In this document: positions 24,333 to 39,320 of the stretch, piece after piece
Layout: each line of letters begins with the position of its first letter
How positions within the stretch are numbered: the stretch's first letter is position 1
NCBI GenBank assembly: GCA_024036415.1
Contig: JAMWET010003908.1
Coordinates: 62,001 to 126,000 of the forward strand
Reading direction: 5' to 3'
DNA length: 64,000 bases
Source: Prochilodus magdalenae
Lineage: Eukaryota > Chordata > Actinopteri > Characiformes > Prochilodontidae
Notes under the pieces: model-generated
What the model was told of the DNA's origin: nothing
What the model saw: the letters and a program-made list of their open reading frames with translations, nothing else
Database searches by the model: none
Position numbers and translations under genes: made by a program

Positions 24333-25549
24333 TAGTTCTCCCTCTCCGTGCTATGGTACATCCATTCCTGCATTTCAGGCTTGCACCGCATTCCAAAAAT
24401 AGTTTCATTGTTAACCAGCGTTTGGGATGAAGCAAGTAAATTGTCGATATGTGTGACTTATCAATATCCTTCAGTCGGCCTAATATTGTGTTTTGTGACA
24501 TCACAACAACAAGCTCAAAATTTGCTACTCAGATCCCATATACATACTACATGGACTGTGCCATGTTTTGAAACTTTATCAGTTTTTGGAAATCCCGCTA
24601 CTCAGTTTTCTGTCACATCTGCCCTTTAATACCAACAACAGTTGCCAAAAACAACATGAACACATTGTAGTGTTGTGGAATATGGCACTAAAAATTTTCA
24701 CCACACGCATAAAAGTGTCTTTCCCATAAGAACAGAATAGCAGTGTGAGGTGAATTAGAACTCATATGCCCATAAATACTGGCAAAGCTTAGAATTATGA
24801 AGAGGGTATACGTCCAATAAAAACTGAAGCCCACCGCTATTGTGTGCAGGAGTGCTTTGCTAAGCCACGTCCTTATAAAAACGCCAAGGCTGAACTTAGA
24901 AGGTGCACGCATGACGTCAAGCTGGGTCTAATTGATGTCATATTGAGTGCAGTATAGCTTGACCGGGCTGAGACGGTGTAGTATTAATGGAAGGTTAAAA
25001 TAAAGAATGTGTTTTGTCTCGGCTTTCCAGCAGCCCCAGCGGGCCAGGACGGTTCTGACTGAATGCAGGCCCAAAGTGATATATGTGACTAAGCGGATAT
25101 GTATGACATTTACTGCGCTCGTTTGCCAAGGCTGTGGTGTACCACTAGCTATCCCGCTGTGTCATTGCTATAGCAGCAGTTTTCCTTATAGACCCTTTTA
25201 ATATGGAGAAAAAGCTGTCCGCTGGGTGAGCCCGTACTGATAGACACTCTGTCATAATTCTTAAATGGATGACATCCATGTAATTTAATTAGGGCTTACT
25301 GTCAAAACTCATATTTCACTCACTTCTTCTGCCTCACTGATTAACCCCTCACATTTGGCACAGCTTTCCCTGACTGTAATCTAATGGGTGTCTATAAGGA
25401 AGGCTCAAATTCAGAGAACATCCATCATCATCAGTGTGAAACCCACAAAAGCAGGGCTATACGATGCATCAGTATAGAAGGCAGAAAACAGTGAAGCGCT
25501 GCCCAGCAGTGCTAGCAAGCTATTGCTTCGATATGTACAGGCGAAAGTA
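24333..25549. other. Unassigned intronic sequence
   Basis: No repeat family recognised. Small open frames only. Confidence 0.5.
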
Positions 25550-25765
25550 TTACTGATGATCAGAATCAGGTTTATTGGCCAAGTATGTTGACACACACAA
25601 GGAATTTGGCTTGGGTAGTTTGTGTCTCTCTAGTACTGTACCAGTACACATAGAACTAACTGACAGTCCACAATATACATGATGACTCCACATGTACACA
25701 ATAAATACAGACATTAACAATATACACAATATACAAGCAATAAGCAAAGTACCCAACGTGGTGCT
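25550..25765 (-). mobile_element. LINE 3' UTR and tail, second copy
   Basis: Reverse complement ends ACATACTTGGCCAATAAACC followed by TGATTCTGATCATC, matching 5780-6020 through the 3' UTR (TTATTGTGTACATGTGGAGT, GTACTGGTACAGTA). This copy holds a single version of the segment that is tandemly amplified at 4395-5890. Confidence 0.8.
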
Positions 25766-25904
25766 GGTAGCCTGGCATGGACCATCCTATGGGCTTTACA
25801 GGTGGTCCAAGCCATTTGGGGCTCTCATGAGCAGTTCTAAGAAAATCCAAACTCGAACAAAGAGTATAATATTAATAATGTTTCTAAACTTGAGTGTTAA
25901 ACAG

Positions 25905-26392
25905 AGTGTCTCAAAAATATGGGAACATGCCAGGCTTCTTGGCATGGAGTTGTAGAGGTTCCTAATGGTGTCCTGCAATAATCCATCCCATGCAGCTTGA
26001 ATATTCTCATACAGATTGTGTAGTATGGGTGGAGTGAGAGTGACACCAGGCCTTCTGGACGTGTGGCACGCAACAGCAAACCATTCATCTTGGTACTGAC
26101 CACAGTGCCTCCACACACAGATCCATTGGTCGTCTAAGACAAAAGCAGGGCACATCACTGAAGATGACCCGGTGCCATTCTGAGTCACTCCATGACAGTC
26201 TGGGATGACATCATTGCAGTCTTTGGTGCTGTTGACGTGGTGTTGAGGGCAGTCGTTGTAACAGTCTGTGTGCATGTAGTCCTGTGTCATGCAGTCGTCT
26301 GCCAATGGTGCTGGCACTAACAGGACTTATGGAGGACATCACTGCTCAATTAATATGCACAATCTTCTGGGTGCAGTTTTTAATGATGAGTG
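25905..26392 (-). mobile_element. TcB copy 5 (deleted Tc1-like element)
   Basis: Minus-strand frames give TQNGTGSSSV...CPAFVL, DDQWICVWRHCGQYQDEWF, HTSRRPGVTLTPP and LYENIQAAWDGLLQDTIRNL, then the C-terminal YNSMPRSLAC. The catalytic core between GVT and the ENIQAAWD helix is absent, as in the other copies. The right end carries the inverted repeat; the left end is truncated. Confidence 0.85.
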
Positions 26393-26860
26393 TATATCTA
26401 ATGAAAATGAAATCCCTAACCAGATAAAACAACTAAGAGTAAGCATATATATCCTGCTTGAAGTTTTACAGGTGGTATAGGGCAGGTGTTACAGGTGTAA
26501 TCTTATTGGACTTTTGAGTCTGGTAAGTCTTTTCATGATTTGTTGAGAGAAGTCTACCAATTACACTGCACATTTCAATGTCACTACTGTATATAACATC
26601 TAACGTGAACATTTTATTCACCGGCTTTAAGGAGGAAGAAGGTGGAAGGAAAAGTAGTACCTATACTACACCATCATTTACATACACTTCATTGTCATGG
26701 AAAGGCAGGATACATAGCCATGCTGTAAAAAAATGTTTTTGCACTGGAATCGGTTCTTGAAAGCTAACATAAGGATCAGAAGTAAGGATATCTACGTACC
26801 AATCCACCCATCCCTAGCAAAGGTGCCATCAGACAGTGGTCCTTCTCTGTATCAATACAT
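26393..26860. other. Unassigned intronic sequence
   Basis: Nothing recognised. Confidence 0.5.
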
Positions 26861-27516
26861 TGATCAGCCACTACATTAAAACCACCTCCTAGTTTTTACA
26901 CTATTTGTCTATTGTATCAGCTCCACTGACCATATAGCAGCACTTTGTAGTTCTACAGTAACAGACTGTGGTCCATCTGGTTCTCTGTATACTTAATTAA
27001 CCCTGTTCTTCAATGGTCAGGACCCCCACAGGACCACCACAGAGCAGGTATTATGTGGGTGCTGGATCATTCTCAGCACTGCAGTGACACTGACGGTGGT
27101 GTTACTGTGGGTTGTACTGGTGTGAGTGGATCAGACACAGCAGTGCTGCTGGAGTGTAAAAACTGCGTCCACGTTGCCCACAGGACCCTGCCCCTGGATA
27201 GTTTTGGTTTGTGGATCATTCTTAGTTCGGCAGTGACACTGAGGTGTCTAGCAGCACTGCTATGTCTGATCCACTGACACCAACACAACACACACTAACA
27301 CACCACCATGTCAGTGTCACTGCAGTGCTGAGAATGATCCACCATCCACATAATACCTGCTCTGTGGTCCTGTGGGGGTCCTGACCATTGACGTATAGAG
27401 AGAAACAGATGGACTGCAGTCTGTACCTGGGTACAAGGTGTATAGTATAGTAAGAGCAGGTGATAAAATGGAGAGTGTGTGTAAAACTATGAGATGGTTT
27501 TAATGGTATGGTTTTT
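26861..27516. mobile_element. Long-inverted-repeat MITE (family E), nearly palindromic
   Basis: The left arm (about 26861-27160) and right arm (about 27215-27516) are inverted copies. For example GAGCAGGTATTATGTGGGTG...CAGCACTGCAGTGACACTGA is answered by TCAGTGTCACTGCAGTGCTG...ATAATACCTGCTC, and the termini CATTAAAACCACCTC and GAGATGGTTTTAATG pair. No coding capacity. Such fold-back elements are common in fish genomes. Confidence 0.85.
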
Positions 27517-28430
27517 AAATGACCATATTTAAGTACACTCTCTGTAGAGGACGTGCAACTAATGCCCACCTAGAAAACCAGCAAAGTATGCCATTTGTTC
27601 TTGCAGCCATTCAGGCCCTAAAAACCAATAAAGGATGTTTGATGCTATGAAGTCATAAGTTCACTTGATTTTCATTTTTCCACTTTGCTGGTGTTATTAA
27701 TGTTCCAGAAAGGTCAACAATACTTTAAACGAGAAACAAATAAGCGGAATGGAAAAATGGTTGTAAATGGTACGAAATGAAATAACTTTCTGTTATAATG
27801 AACAGCACAGAAACCTGAATCGCCTCCAAGAAACGACAAGCTGAATTTCGATATTATTTATGACTCGGATAAAAAAAACAAAAAAGCACTCTGAGCTTTA
27901 ATAAGCATGAGAGCCAGAGGAGGAGGAGGAGAGGCAAAAAAGGGGTACAGTTCCTCAGTCTGATCAAATGCAGATTACACAATGATCTTATCAGTGCAAC
28001 CGAGAAAAAAAACAAGTTGCAAAATATCAAATGTACTGTAATTTAGTCTCCTGTTGGACAACCGTGACTAAAAGTCATGCTGATAGCGCAGTCTGGAAAC
28101 TCTGGGTTTGATATTCACCCTGAGTTCATTAAACCTCACAGTTACAAGGCTCGTGCCTATCTTTCCCTGCTTTCTTTTTTCGTACTCATTCTTTCTTTTT
28201 TTGTCTGTCCCTGTGGAGGAGATGTTGGCTTGAACATATCTGCAGTACTGACAGACGTCTCAGCGCCTCCCTATACAAACACGTACTGCTGATTCAAATG
28301 ACTTGCGAGTTCACAGCTAGCTAATCTGGGAATTAAAGGGGAATTTCACTGGTATTTCAGATGTAAGCAAAGTCATTCAGAGCGGTTTGATGTGAAGTAC
28401 TCCATTCTGGAGAAGTCAGAATTGCTCACA
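27517..28430. other. Unassigned intronic sequence
   Basis: Poly-A-rich patches near 27868-27890 and a GAGGAGGAGGAGA run at 27920; otherwise nothing recognised. Confidence 0.5.
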
Positions 28431-28446
28431 GTGGTGGTGATGGGAA

Positions 28447-28730
28447 CCAGACATCTGAAGGGTTTAACGCTAAGGTGTCCAGTAGCACTGCTGTGTCTGA
28501 TCCACTCACACCAGCAGAGCACACACTAACACACCACCACCACCACAACGTCATTATCACTTCAGTGCTGAGAATGACCCACCACCTACATAATACCTGC
28601 TCTGTGGGGGTCCTGACCCCTGAAGAACAAGGTAACAAAGTATACAGTGAAACAGATGGACTACAGTCTGTGACTACAATATGTATAGTAAGTGTAGAAA
28701 TGGGGAGATGGTTTTAATGTTACAGGTGAT
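28447..28730. mobile_element. Family E MITE, single right arm
   Basis: Matches the right arm of 26861-27516: GTCCAGTAGCACTGCTGTGT, ACACACTAACACACCACCAC, ACATAATACCTGCTCTGTGG and the terminal GATGGTTTTAATGTTAC. The left arm is missing. Confidence 0.85.
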
Positions 28731-28994
28731 CAATGTATGTTGACCATATTTAGTTTAACGCCTCTAAAGGCTCCCTCGCAGAAGGTTATTATATGAAGTA
28801 TATAAGAATGCATGGCCTGATGTCTGAGACGTTGTTGCGTACTGTCATTTGGACAGTAAATAAAGTGGCCATGTTTGCACTGTTCATGTGTGGATCCCTA
28901 GTTACTATTAAATCTGAGTCATTTGAAGTTTCTCTAAAATTTGCTATTTCAGTTTCATACAATTTCACATCAGACCACTCTGTATGGACTTGAG

Positions 28995-29860
28995 CAGACA
29001 GCAAAACTGTTCTGGCCCAAATCTGACACACATGCCTCATTTTCATTTGGCCCATTTACCACAGGGCACTTGGGTGGACTGCTCCTGGTTACAGGATGTG
29101 GGCCATATATGCACCAGATTAGGGTCATGTGTCAGCCAACAGTGGGTAACTCTGCTGTATCTCTGAATACAGTGGCAAGATCTGTTTTGGACCATATACG
29201 TTTTTATAAATGTGGGCTATACTTGGCTCATATACAGTTTACTGCCATGAACCGCTGGCATATCTGTGCCAGAAGTGTACCAGATCTGTTTTGGAACATG
29301 TGGGCCTGTTTTCGCTTACATGCAGTTTGGCGCTAGGTAGCACTGCCGTATCTGTGCCAGAAGTGTACCAGATCTGTTTTGGAACACGTCTACCTGGTTT
29401 GGCTTACATGCAGTTTGGCGCTATGTAGCACTGCCGTATCTGTGCCAGAAGTGTACCAGATCTGTTTTGGAACACGTCTACCTGGTTTGGCTTACATGCA
29501 GTTTGGCGCTATGTAGCACTGCCGTATCTGTGCCAGAAGTGTACCAGATCTGTTTTGGGACATGCGGACCATATGAGTTTTTATTAAATGGGTTACTTTT
29601 GGCTCAAATACAGTTTGCTATCATGCAACATGTGGGTCATTTGAGTTTTTATATACATGGGCCATTTTTGTCTCACATGCAATTTGGCACTATGCAGCAC
29701 TGCCGCATCTGTGCCAGAAGTAGACCAGATATGTTTTGGGATGGGAGACCTGAATGCATGTTTTAAATACGTGGACCACCTTTGGCAACTTGTCAGCGCC
29801 CACAGTGGGCCAGCAGTGCCAGGTCTTTGACAGATGTGGCACACATTCACATGCTAACCG
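28995..29860 (+). repeat. 88 bp tandem array of the GGGCCA-rich dispersed repeat
   Basis: GTGCCAGAAGTGTACCAGAT recurs at 29266, 29354, 29442 and 29530 (exact 88 bp period) and, diverged, at 29711. The flanks at 28995-29260 and 29600-29860 match the unamplified copy at 8123-8397. The central units are nearly identical, so the amplification is recent relative to the flanks. Confidence 0.88.
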
Positions 29861-30142
29861 GGTGTTCACATATCAACATCTGAATTATCTGAAAATATTG
29901 TAAAACGTCTGTTCAACTTTTTCTTTTTTCAAACCTGATCCGGACTTGCTGCGAAGGGTGGGGGTATCCTGGGTACCTTATGTTTTCTCTTTCATATTCC
30001 AAGGTTCCAGACCAGCGAGTCCAACAGTACCTATTTTACTGGATGTGAGACAGATTTTTTGCAATGGAAAAGTGTGGAGTGGTTTGAGATGCTGCCACTG
30101 GTACCAGCACCATATCGGTGGAAAGAGCTATGTGTCCACTCG

Positions 30143-30260
30143 TGGTCCACTCTATTAGACACTCTTACTATGCTGGTCCACCTTGTAAAGTCAGAGATGA
30201 TAGCTGGCACAGCTGCAGTCAGTATAGAAACATGCAGATGTTCCTACTAAAGAGCTCGTT
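30143..30260. mobile_element. Family E MITE, central fragment
   Basis: CACTCTATTAGACACTC followed by a GCTGGTCCACCTTGTAAAGT-like stretch and CAGAGATGATAGCT matches, in reverse, the middle of the copy at 56425-56955. Confidence 0.6.
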
Positions 30261-30261
30261 A

Positions 30262-31095
30262 ACTGAGTGTAACACCTTCATGAAAACAGACCATGAAAAC
30301 ATGCGGGTCTGTATTACAACACTCTGGAGAGGAAGACGGGTAGATGTATACAGTAAGAGAAGCTCCAGGCCTGTAGAAGAGAAGGGAGTAGAAGCAGAAT
30401 GCTGATGCTAAGCATACAGCAACCAAGAATTCTCCAAAACAAAAACAACACATGCTCTCCCCCGCACATCTGCCAAGATAACGGCCAAGCAGACCCCCCG
30501 CCACCCGAACTCTCACTCAGGAAGCAGACGAAACTCTGCTTTCCTCAGCCTCGCTACTGGTCCTTCCACACACACACACACACACACACACCAATGACAT
30601 CTTTTACTTTCTCCGGTGCCAGACAAGTGAAAGGAGTTGATGTTTGCTTTGGCAGGAAACTTTCTGAATGAGAAAGATCTGCTGGCAAGGACTCATCAGA
30701 GGGATGCCATGCCGAGTTAACCTTACAAAGTCTGGAGAGTTATTACTGCCAATTCCATTTCAACCCTATTTAAGCTATTATTTAATTACGTAAATAATTA
30801 CACAATTACCAGCATAATAGATCACAGTTTACGCTTTGTTTCAGCTTCTTTCAGGGTTCAAAAATGCTGATACCGATCACCGACTGCCTGTCAGCACGAT
30901 CGGACGATAACTGATACAGATTGAGGGTGGGGAGACTATGCTTGCCTGGCTTCAGTGAGCAATATGATGCAATTGCGGAGAAAACGAACAGCGGCATATG
31001 TTGCGCCAAGGCTTTGCTTGCTGTGTCACTCCTATGTCAGCTGGACTCTATGTGACAAAGGATGTGATTGGTCAAAGTAGGCATGGCATGGAACA
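30262..31095. other. Unassigned sequence with a (CA)n run
   Basis: (CA)n at 30567-30591. Remaining sequence not recognised. Confidence 0.6.
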
Positions 31096-32095
31096 GAGAT
31101 GGACGACTTGGATGAGCTTCAGCTGTGGATTGTCAGAGGTAGAACGATGCAGGATAGTGGAATGCCTCAGTGGCCACCATGTTCATTGGAACTCTCCAGA
31201 ATGTTCCTCGATCCAGTTCTTAACAGCCTGGGCCCGATGACATGGTGCATTGTACTGCTGGAATATCCCATTGCTAGGGGTACATGAAGTCCATGAAAGG
31301 CTGCAAATGACCACCAAGATTTTAAAAACACAGCAGGCACCAGTCAATGACATGTTTAGGCAGACCAGTGGACCCTACACACACCAGTATGGAACCATCA
31401 CCTGCCTGCACAGTGCCTTGTTGACAACTGGTGTCCATGTCTTCATGAGGTCTGTGCCACACACAAACCCTACCGTCAACCTGAAATGATTGCTACTGTG
31501 ACTCATTAGACCACGCTACATGCTACGAGTCAGGGTCTGGTTAGCAACCTCACAAGCCCAGGTGAGGAGCTGTGTCCTGGTGTTAACAGAGGCACTCTGG
31601 TGGGTCTTCTGCTCTAATCTCCCATGGAAGCTAAAGAACACTGCAATGACCTGTGGGATGTGCATGTGGGTCCTCCTGTATTGAATGTGGATGTGATTTC
31701 TGTCAGAGTTGCTTGTCTGTTTGCATGGACAATTCTAGTTCGATGCCGTGGACCATGATCATCCGTGGCATCGACTGCACTATCCACTGTAGATGGTAAT
31801 GCCTTTTATGATGTGTTCCTGGTATACATGTCACAGATCAAGCAATGTTAAATGCCTGCACAACTTCAGAAATGGAATGTCCCATCCCTCTGACACCCAC
31901 CATCATGCCTTGTTCAAACTCTGATTATTCAGGTGGATTTCCCAACTGCACACTGGCCAGTTTTCAACCTCACTCACAAGATAGCACCTCACAGCCTATA
32001 CAGGTGTGGATGTTGACAAGCCTTCACCTGAAGTAACACCACTTCATAATAAATTTACATACTGAGATCACATGACTTTTTGGTATGTGAGTACA
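31096..32095 (-). mobile_element. TcC: degraded Tc1-like element
   Basis: Minus strand near 31980-31830 encodes a first helix-turn-helix (GMGHSISEVVQAFNIA) and near 31265-31190 the second catalytic block GIFQQYNAPCHRAQAV, followed by KNWIEEHSG. In active Tc1 elements the QQ(D)NAP aspartate is a catalytic residue; here it is Tyr (codon at 31252-31254). The frame between is broken by stops and shifts. The right end near 32060-32095 carries an ATCACATGACTTTTTGGTAT terminus; the left end could not be fixed. Confidence 0.78.
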
Positions 32096-32410
32096 TATTT
32101 AGGTTCGTACGAAGATGAAACTAAGGTTGGCCTATTCACTGGCTTCTCTGTGTTAAATGGTGCAACAGGTAAATACAGCGTCACCGATATGTGGGCTGAT
32201 TTGGGGCTACTTGAGCTGAAAATTGGCTGATACTAGTACACAGCTGATCAATCCTTCCATCTGTACTTTCCCCAAAACAAGACAGCACTCACAATTCTAA
32301 CTTCCCAGCAAATTCTAATCAGTTCATATAGTGTACTGAAAACACAGAATCCCTCCACGTTTCAATGGGCTATGAGTGAGTAATGATTCATATAATACAA
32401 AAACTATGAT
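32096..32410. other. Unassigned intronic sequence
   Basis: Nothing recognised. Confidence 0.45.
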
Positions 32411-33235
32411 AAGCTCACTGAAACGTACCCAATAGCGTATAATAGCTCCATGAGCACGAATAACAGCTGTGATTGGATTTGGCATGGACTGGACAAGGTT
32501 CTGGATGTAGGCAACATCAATGCTCAGTCAGTCTTGCGTTCCCTGGCGTTTTAGGGGTTGTTCCAGGTAGTCCCACTGACTTCAAGAGGATTTGAATCTG
32601 GGCATTTTGCAGGCCAGTTAGGTTGGCCGCACATCTAGATTTGGGCCAGACCATCTGTTTTTTTAAGTCCTAGTCTGGTGCAATACCTGGAAGGACTCCT
32701 ATTAGTCCTCTTTTCAGGATGAACTTTTTAAAACGTTCACTCGCGAACAATATTTTATGTGCTATTGGCTTAATTGGTTTAAGGTCATGTGACATTGTGA
32801 CCCATCAGATTCATTAATGTCATCCATTCCACCACATTAGGCGAGTAAAGCAATCATTTATTTGTGATATAGGATAGGTTATAATTTTAATTCTATTGTA
32901 GTGTCCTACCCTTTATTATGTCCTCCCATTTGGGGTTATAAAAGTGGCCACCCTAAGAACAGTCCAGATGTGTGAAACCTCCTGAATGTTCACCATGTCA
33001 ATTAGTCACATCTGCAGCCCTGTGAACATCAGCATTGTCATTATGTAATACAGACATAGGAATGCTATGTTCCTTGGTAAGATGATGAGCAAAAGGCAAA
33101 ACCTGGTTGTCAAGCAGCTCAATGTAGGAGCTGTGCTTCACATTTACTGTCACCTCAACCGAAGGACCCGTTTCCACATGGACATCACAAAGGGGGCTCA
33201 TTTTTGTCCTGGGAGCTTTTTTAAGGGTTAAGCTA
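32411..33235 (-). mobile_element. TcE copy: Tc1-like element with catalytic-core remnant
   Basis: The left end (CACTGAAACGTACCCAATAG, then CTCCATGAGCACGAATAACA) matches 7745 and 55735 and encodes the C-terminus on the minus strand. Minus-strand 33201-32998 encodes SYIELLDNQVLPFAHHL and then MSVLHNDNADVHRA, equivalent to the central catalytic block of Tc1 transposases with its second Asp (NDNA) still present. About 270 bp of sequence at 32690-32960 does not match the element. N-terminus absent. Confidence 0.7.
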
Positions 33236-34275
33236 GGAGGAGTTTGCCTTCTGGCAAGAAAGGAAAACAGCTATTAACAACCACTAATAATGATAAGTAC
33301 ACATCAAGACACAGTGGTCGACCTTTCGCCAAGTATCTTTAAGGAAAGTCCAAGATGATGCTACAGATATTAACAATAATCGTTGACACGTGTAACCCAT
33401 CGAGTCCAGTTAACAAAAATCTGGAGTGGAGTGCTTATCTAGATGCTTACAACTCCAGCTAAACAGTTACATGACGCTCTGAATTCTCTACAGCAGGCCC
33501 CTATGATTCGGGCTGTTGACCTCCGGCCTCTGAATTGCAGAGACAAACCATTATGGACCTGTCTAAGCAGCTTGCCTCCCTCTGTGAGAAAGAACAGACT
33601 ACTGTTTCTTCTAATCGCCCCGAAAACAGCAGTAATTAATGGCTATTTACAGAAAGTGTTGTGTGGACAGAAGGATAGACATCATTAGCCGACTCCTAAC
33701 AACAGTAGTTAACAGCGACAGGCCATTTGTCATGTAAAGGTTTTACAGTATCTGGGAGGCAAATTATATTCAGCTTGAAATTTAGACTCACTGATGTAAC
33801 GATTGCTGGTACCATATGGAGTTCGTTCATGAGAGGGTAAAGAAATGAAAGTTTTGAGAGTATTTCAAAGACGTCTATGCTGTTGTTTGGATAAGCTATC
33901 CACTGAAGTTAGCATGCTAACCAGCTAGCGCTGCAACATCATGTTTCATAATACCACTCTTTACCTTAAGAGGCAACAGTGAGTCTCTGCAGCATTAAGT
34001 CGAATCAGTCCAACATCAGAAAATGAAGAAGTAGCGTTATTCCCCTGACGGCATATTCTAATCTATTTTCAGTCATGTTGAAGGTCCTGCTCCCAATTAG
34101 ATCATTTAAGGACAGGAGTAAATACGAGAATGGCTGAATCTCCTGGCAAACAACCATTAGATTTAATTACAAGGTCATTAGGACCAAAGTCAGGGGGAGA
34201 CTTCAGAATTAATGTGTGGTTTCAAAGACTTCTATGTGTCATGTTGCAGAATGTATCTGTGTGTATATATATATA
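33236..34275. other. Unassigned intronic sequence
   Basis: Nothing recognised except a (TA)n patch at 34265-34275, which provided the TA target of the next element. Confidence 0.5.
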
Positions 34276-36488
<2,213 letters not shown>

Positions 36489-37211
36489 CACTCTTCAAAT
36501 CATCAAAAACATAGTTGCACAAGTAGTTGCACCCAGAAGGAATCAACCGACAGGAATGAAGCCTGGTGGATAGGTTTGCAAATGATTCAAGTTTCAAGTA
36601 TGTCGCACATGTGACGGAAGCAAAGACTTATTGCTGTACCTGACTGAGCCATTAGCAACGACCGCAGACATTCAGTGAGCAGTGGTGCCCTCCATAAGGC
36701 ATACTGTTAGTGCCAGTGCCACTGGCAGATGACTGCATGACGGAGGGCTACATACGTGGAGACCCTTACAACGACTGCCATTAAGACCACATCAACGTCA
36801 CCAAACACTGCAATGGTGTCGTGCCTGACCGTCATTGAATAACTCAAAACGGCAGCGGGTCATCTATAGGGACGAGTCCCGCTTTTGTCTTTGTGAAGAC
36901 GACCAACAAATCTGTGTGTGGAGGCACCGTGGTCAGCACCAAGAGGAGCGGTTTGTTGTCACGTAGCCAGAAGGCCTAGTGTCACTCCAACTCCACCCCT
37001 ACTGCACCTTCTGCAGGAACCGTGTGAGAATGTTCAAGCTGTATGGGATGGATTATCACAGGACACCATTAGGAACCTATACAACTCGAGACGTCTGACA
37101 TGTTGGGTTAGCAAACATGGTGGCCCAGCGCCATACTGAGAGACACTACTTCTGTATGTGTAGCTCAATAAATGTTGTCCATATCAGTCTAAATTAATCA
37201 TCACGTATTGC
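36489..37211 (+). mobile_element. TcB copy 6 (deleted Tc1-like element)
   Basis: Starts after TA with CACTCTTCAAATCATCAAAA. Plus-strand frames show CVWRHRGQHQ, RPSVTPTPPLLHLLQEP, CENVQAVWDGLSQDTIRN and a KHGGPAPY C-terminus followed by a stop. The left half has the DIQ*AVVPS region with stops. The right inverted repeat is lost. Confidence 0.88.
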
Positions 37212-38934
37212 TATACTAAGTGTGCACCAATACGCATATGGCCTATAGTTGACTTACTACTTCACTGCCTACTGGTGTTTGTAAGTAGAAGATGAGAGAT
37301 TTGATTATGATTTCAACTGAATGAAAAGTTCTTACTGTGTATAGAGTAAAGTCATACAGGGGAAATTCTATAATTATATATATTTTTTTATTTCATGAAA
37401 TAAGCATCAGAAGTGCTTAAATGTGCATGATTTTAGAAATTATATAAAATGTAATATCACAATTATATACAAATTAATCCCAGCTGTCAGTGTCATCATG
37501 GCATTATTAAAATGTTCAAATGATACTGATCTACAAACAGTCCATTCAAGTAATTCCACCAAGTTTCCACAAATAAAACTAGCTAAATTATGCTAGCATG
37601 CTAGTTATTAGAGAACTGGCTATGGTTAGTTAAGCTAACTTGCAAAAGTTAAGGCATCAGGTTCAACATTCACATGTATGGCTCCCATTGCTTCAGTTAA
37701 CTTGTATGGTAGACATGAACATCTAAAGGACGACGCTAAGGATGCTTTATTCAAGCACTAAGTGAAGAGTCGTGTTTGTTTACGCAGTCTTGTTATAATA
37801 GAGGCTAATTTGTAGGTAATTTCAGAATATCATGACAATGCTGAAAGAGGCCACAATAAATAGCAGTGCTTTCCAATTTTCAGCAAACTGGGCTAATTGA
37901 CTCAAGATGTCATGTGACTTCAGGCCTATTTGCTGAAGAGACAAATACAAAACATGCTGTCACTCCATAGTTATGCTGGAAAATCCATACAGAGGACGGA
38001 AATTCAAGAATACACAAACATGCATGGAATTCATTCAGCTAGCTCGGAGAGTCCTTGAGCATGTGCGTGTTATTAGCACAGCATACAAACTTTGTATTAG
38101 TGTTAATTCAGTACAGATTCCGATTAATATCGCTACTACAACAGCCTGATTTAGGTCATCAAAACATCCTAAATAGTCTATTAATCCAGGGAATAGTTCC
38201 TAAATAAGGACATTCACCAGCTTCCTATGTTCCCACTCGACCTTAAATGGTGAAGCAGTCACATTCTGGTGCCTCAGGCACAGTAATAACTGCTGCTTCA
38301 TTTAAGGGGGAGCAGGAACAATTGAAGCATGGTGGTGAATAAGTAGCTGAGGTAGTAGTGTTTAAAGCTCGTCGCCTATTTTGATTATGGTCATTTGGGG
38401 TATCAGAAAGTCCTACGTAGAGTTCTATGTGCACAGCTATTAATAAATATGTGCTAAAGGGCTTTTTGACAAGGTAGCACAATATGTCAGAAAGCGTTCG
38501 CTATAAAGTAGTGGGTTGTAGCCACGATGAGGATTTGAGATTGGCTTCAAAATTAAATTGTTTTTCTCAACAGTCCCTTTTTTCTGACCATCTTCAACCA
38601 AGATTTCCTTCTTATAGAGACCAAAATATGACCACACATTAAACTTAGCCCTCTTAGAAGCCTGAAAAACTCTGGAGCATGCTATTCGTTTTAGTTAAAG
38701 CTAAACTGTTTTTAATGTGAAGTGTAAGCCAAACCCATAAGCCAAACGAAAGGACAGATTTGGCCATGATGACCATAATGAAAGTAAAAAGACCCCAGAA
38801 AGGAAATATGTCAGTACAAATACACCGACACACTACCTACAGTACAGTAACCAACTGGAAAAATGTATTTCCTGAAGGAAATTTGGAAAGGTTGCACGCC
38901 TTAAATGGTTCTAACGACAGTTAGAGAGGAACGA
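37212..38934. other. Unassigned AT-rich intronic sequence
   Basis: No repeat family or coding match recognised. Confidence 0.5.
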
Positions 38935-39320
38935 AGGATGGACAAATAACACATTGCCGCCCGTCCTGTAAAATATGGAACAGTCCTTTATTTGGCAAGT
39001 AAATGTTACGGGACGTGATTTGTTCCGTATTTCCGTAAATGTTCGTAAATTTGTTCCATATTTCCGTAAATGTCCGATATACACGTCTGTCACACACACA
39101 TGATCACAATCCGCCCCTCCCCGGACTCAGCTCAAATACTGGATACGCTCTGTTCCATATTACCGCAAATGTCCGATAAACACATGTGTCACACATGATT
39201 GATCACACTTCAATTGGGATGCAATTTCGCACACGTCACTCACACATGACCACGCCACCCCCCGTCCTTTATTATCATTTCTGAAAGGTGGCAACCCTAA
39301 GTGCGGGACAGTATATCTGT
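38935..39320. repeat. Unclassified fish repeat with internal tandem copies
   Basis: GCCGCCCGTCCTGTAAAATA at 38955 and CCCGTCCTTTATTATC at 39262 are typical of a fish DNA repeat carrying GTTCCGTATTTCCGTAAATG words. Inside, a 99 bp unit (TTTCCGTAAATGTCCGATA..., 39061 and about 39160) occurs twice and a shorter 27 bp repeat precedes it. Confidence 0.6.

Noticed and set aside
32998..33201. A host coding exon (67-codon minus frame)
   Set aside because: The LDNQVLPFAHHL and NDNADVHRA segments are those of a Tc1-like transposase core, and the flank carries the matching element end.
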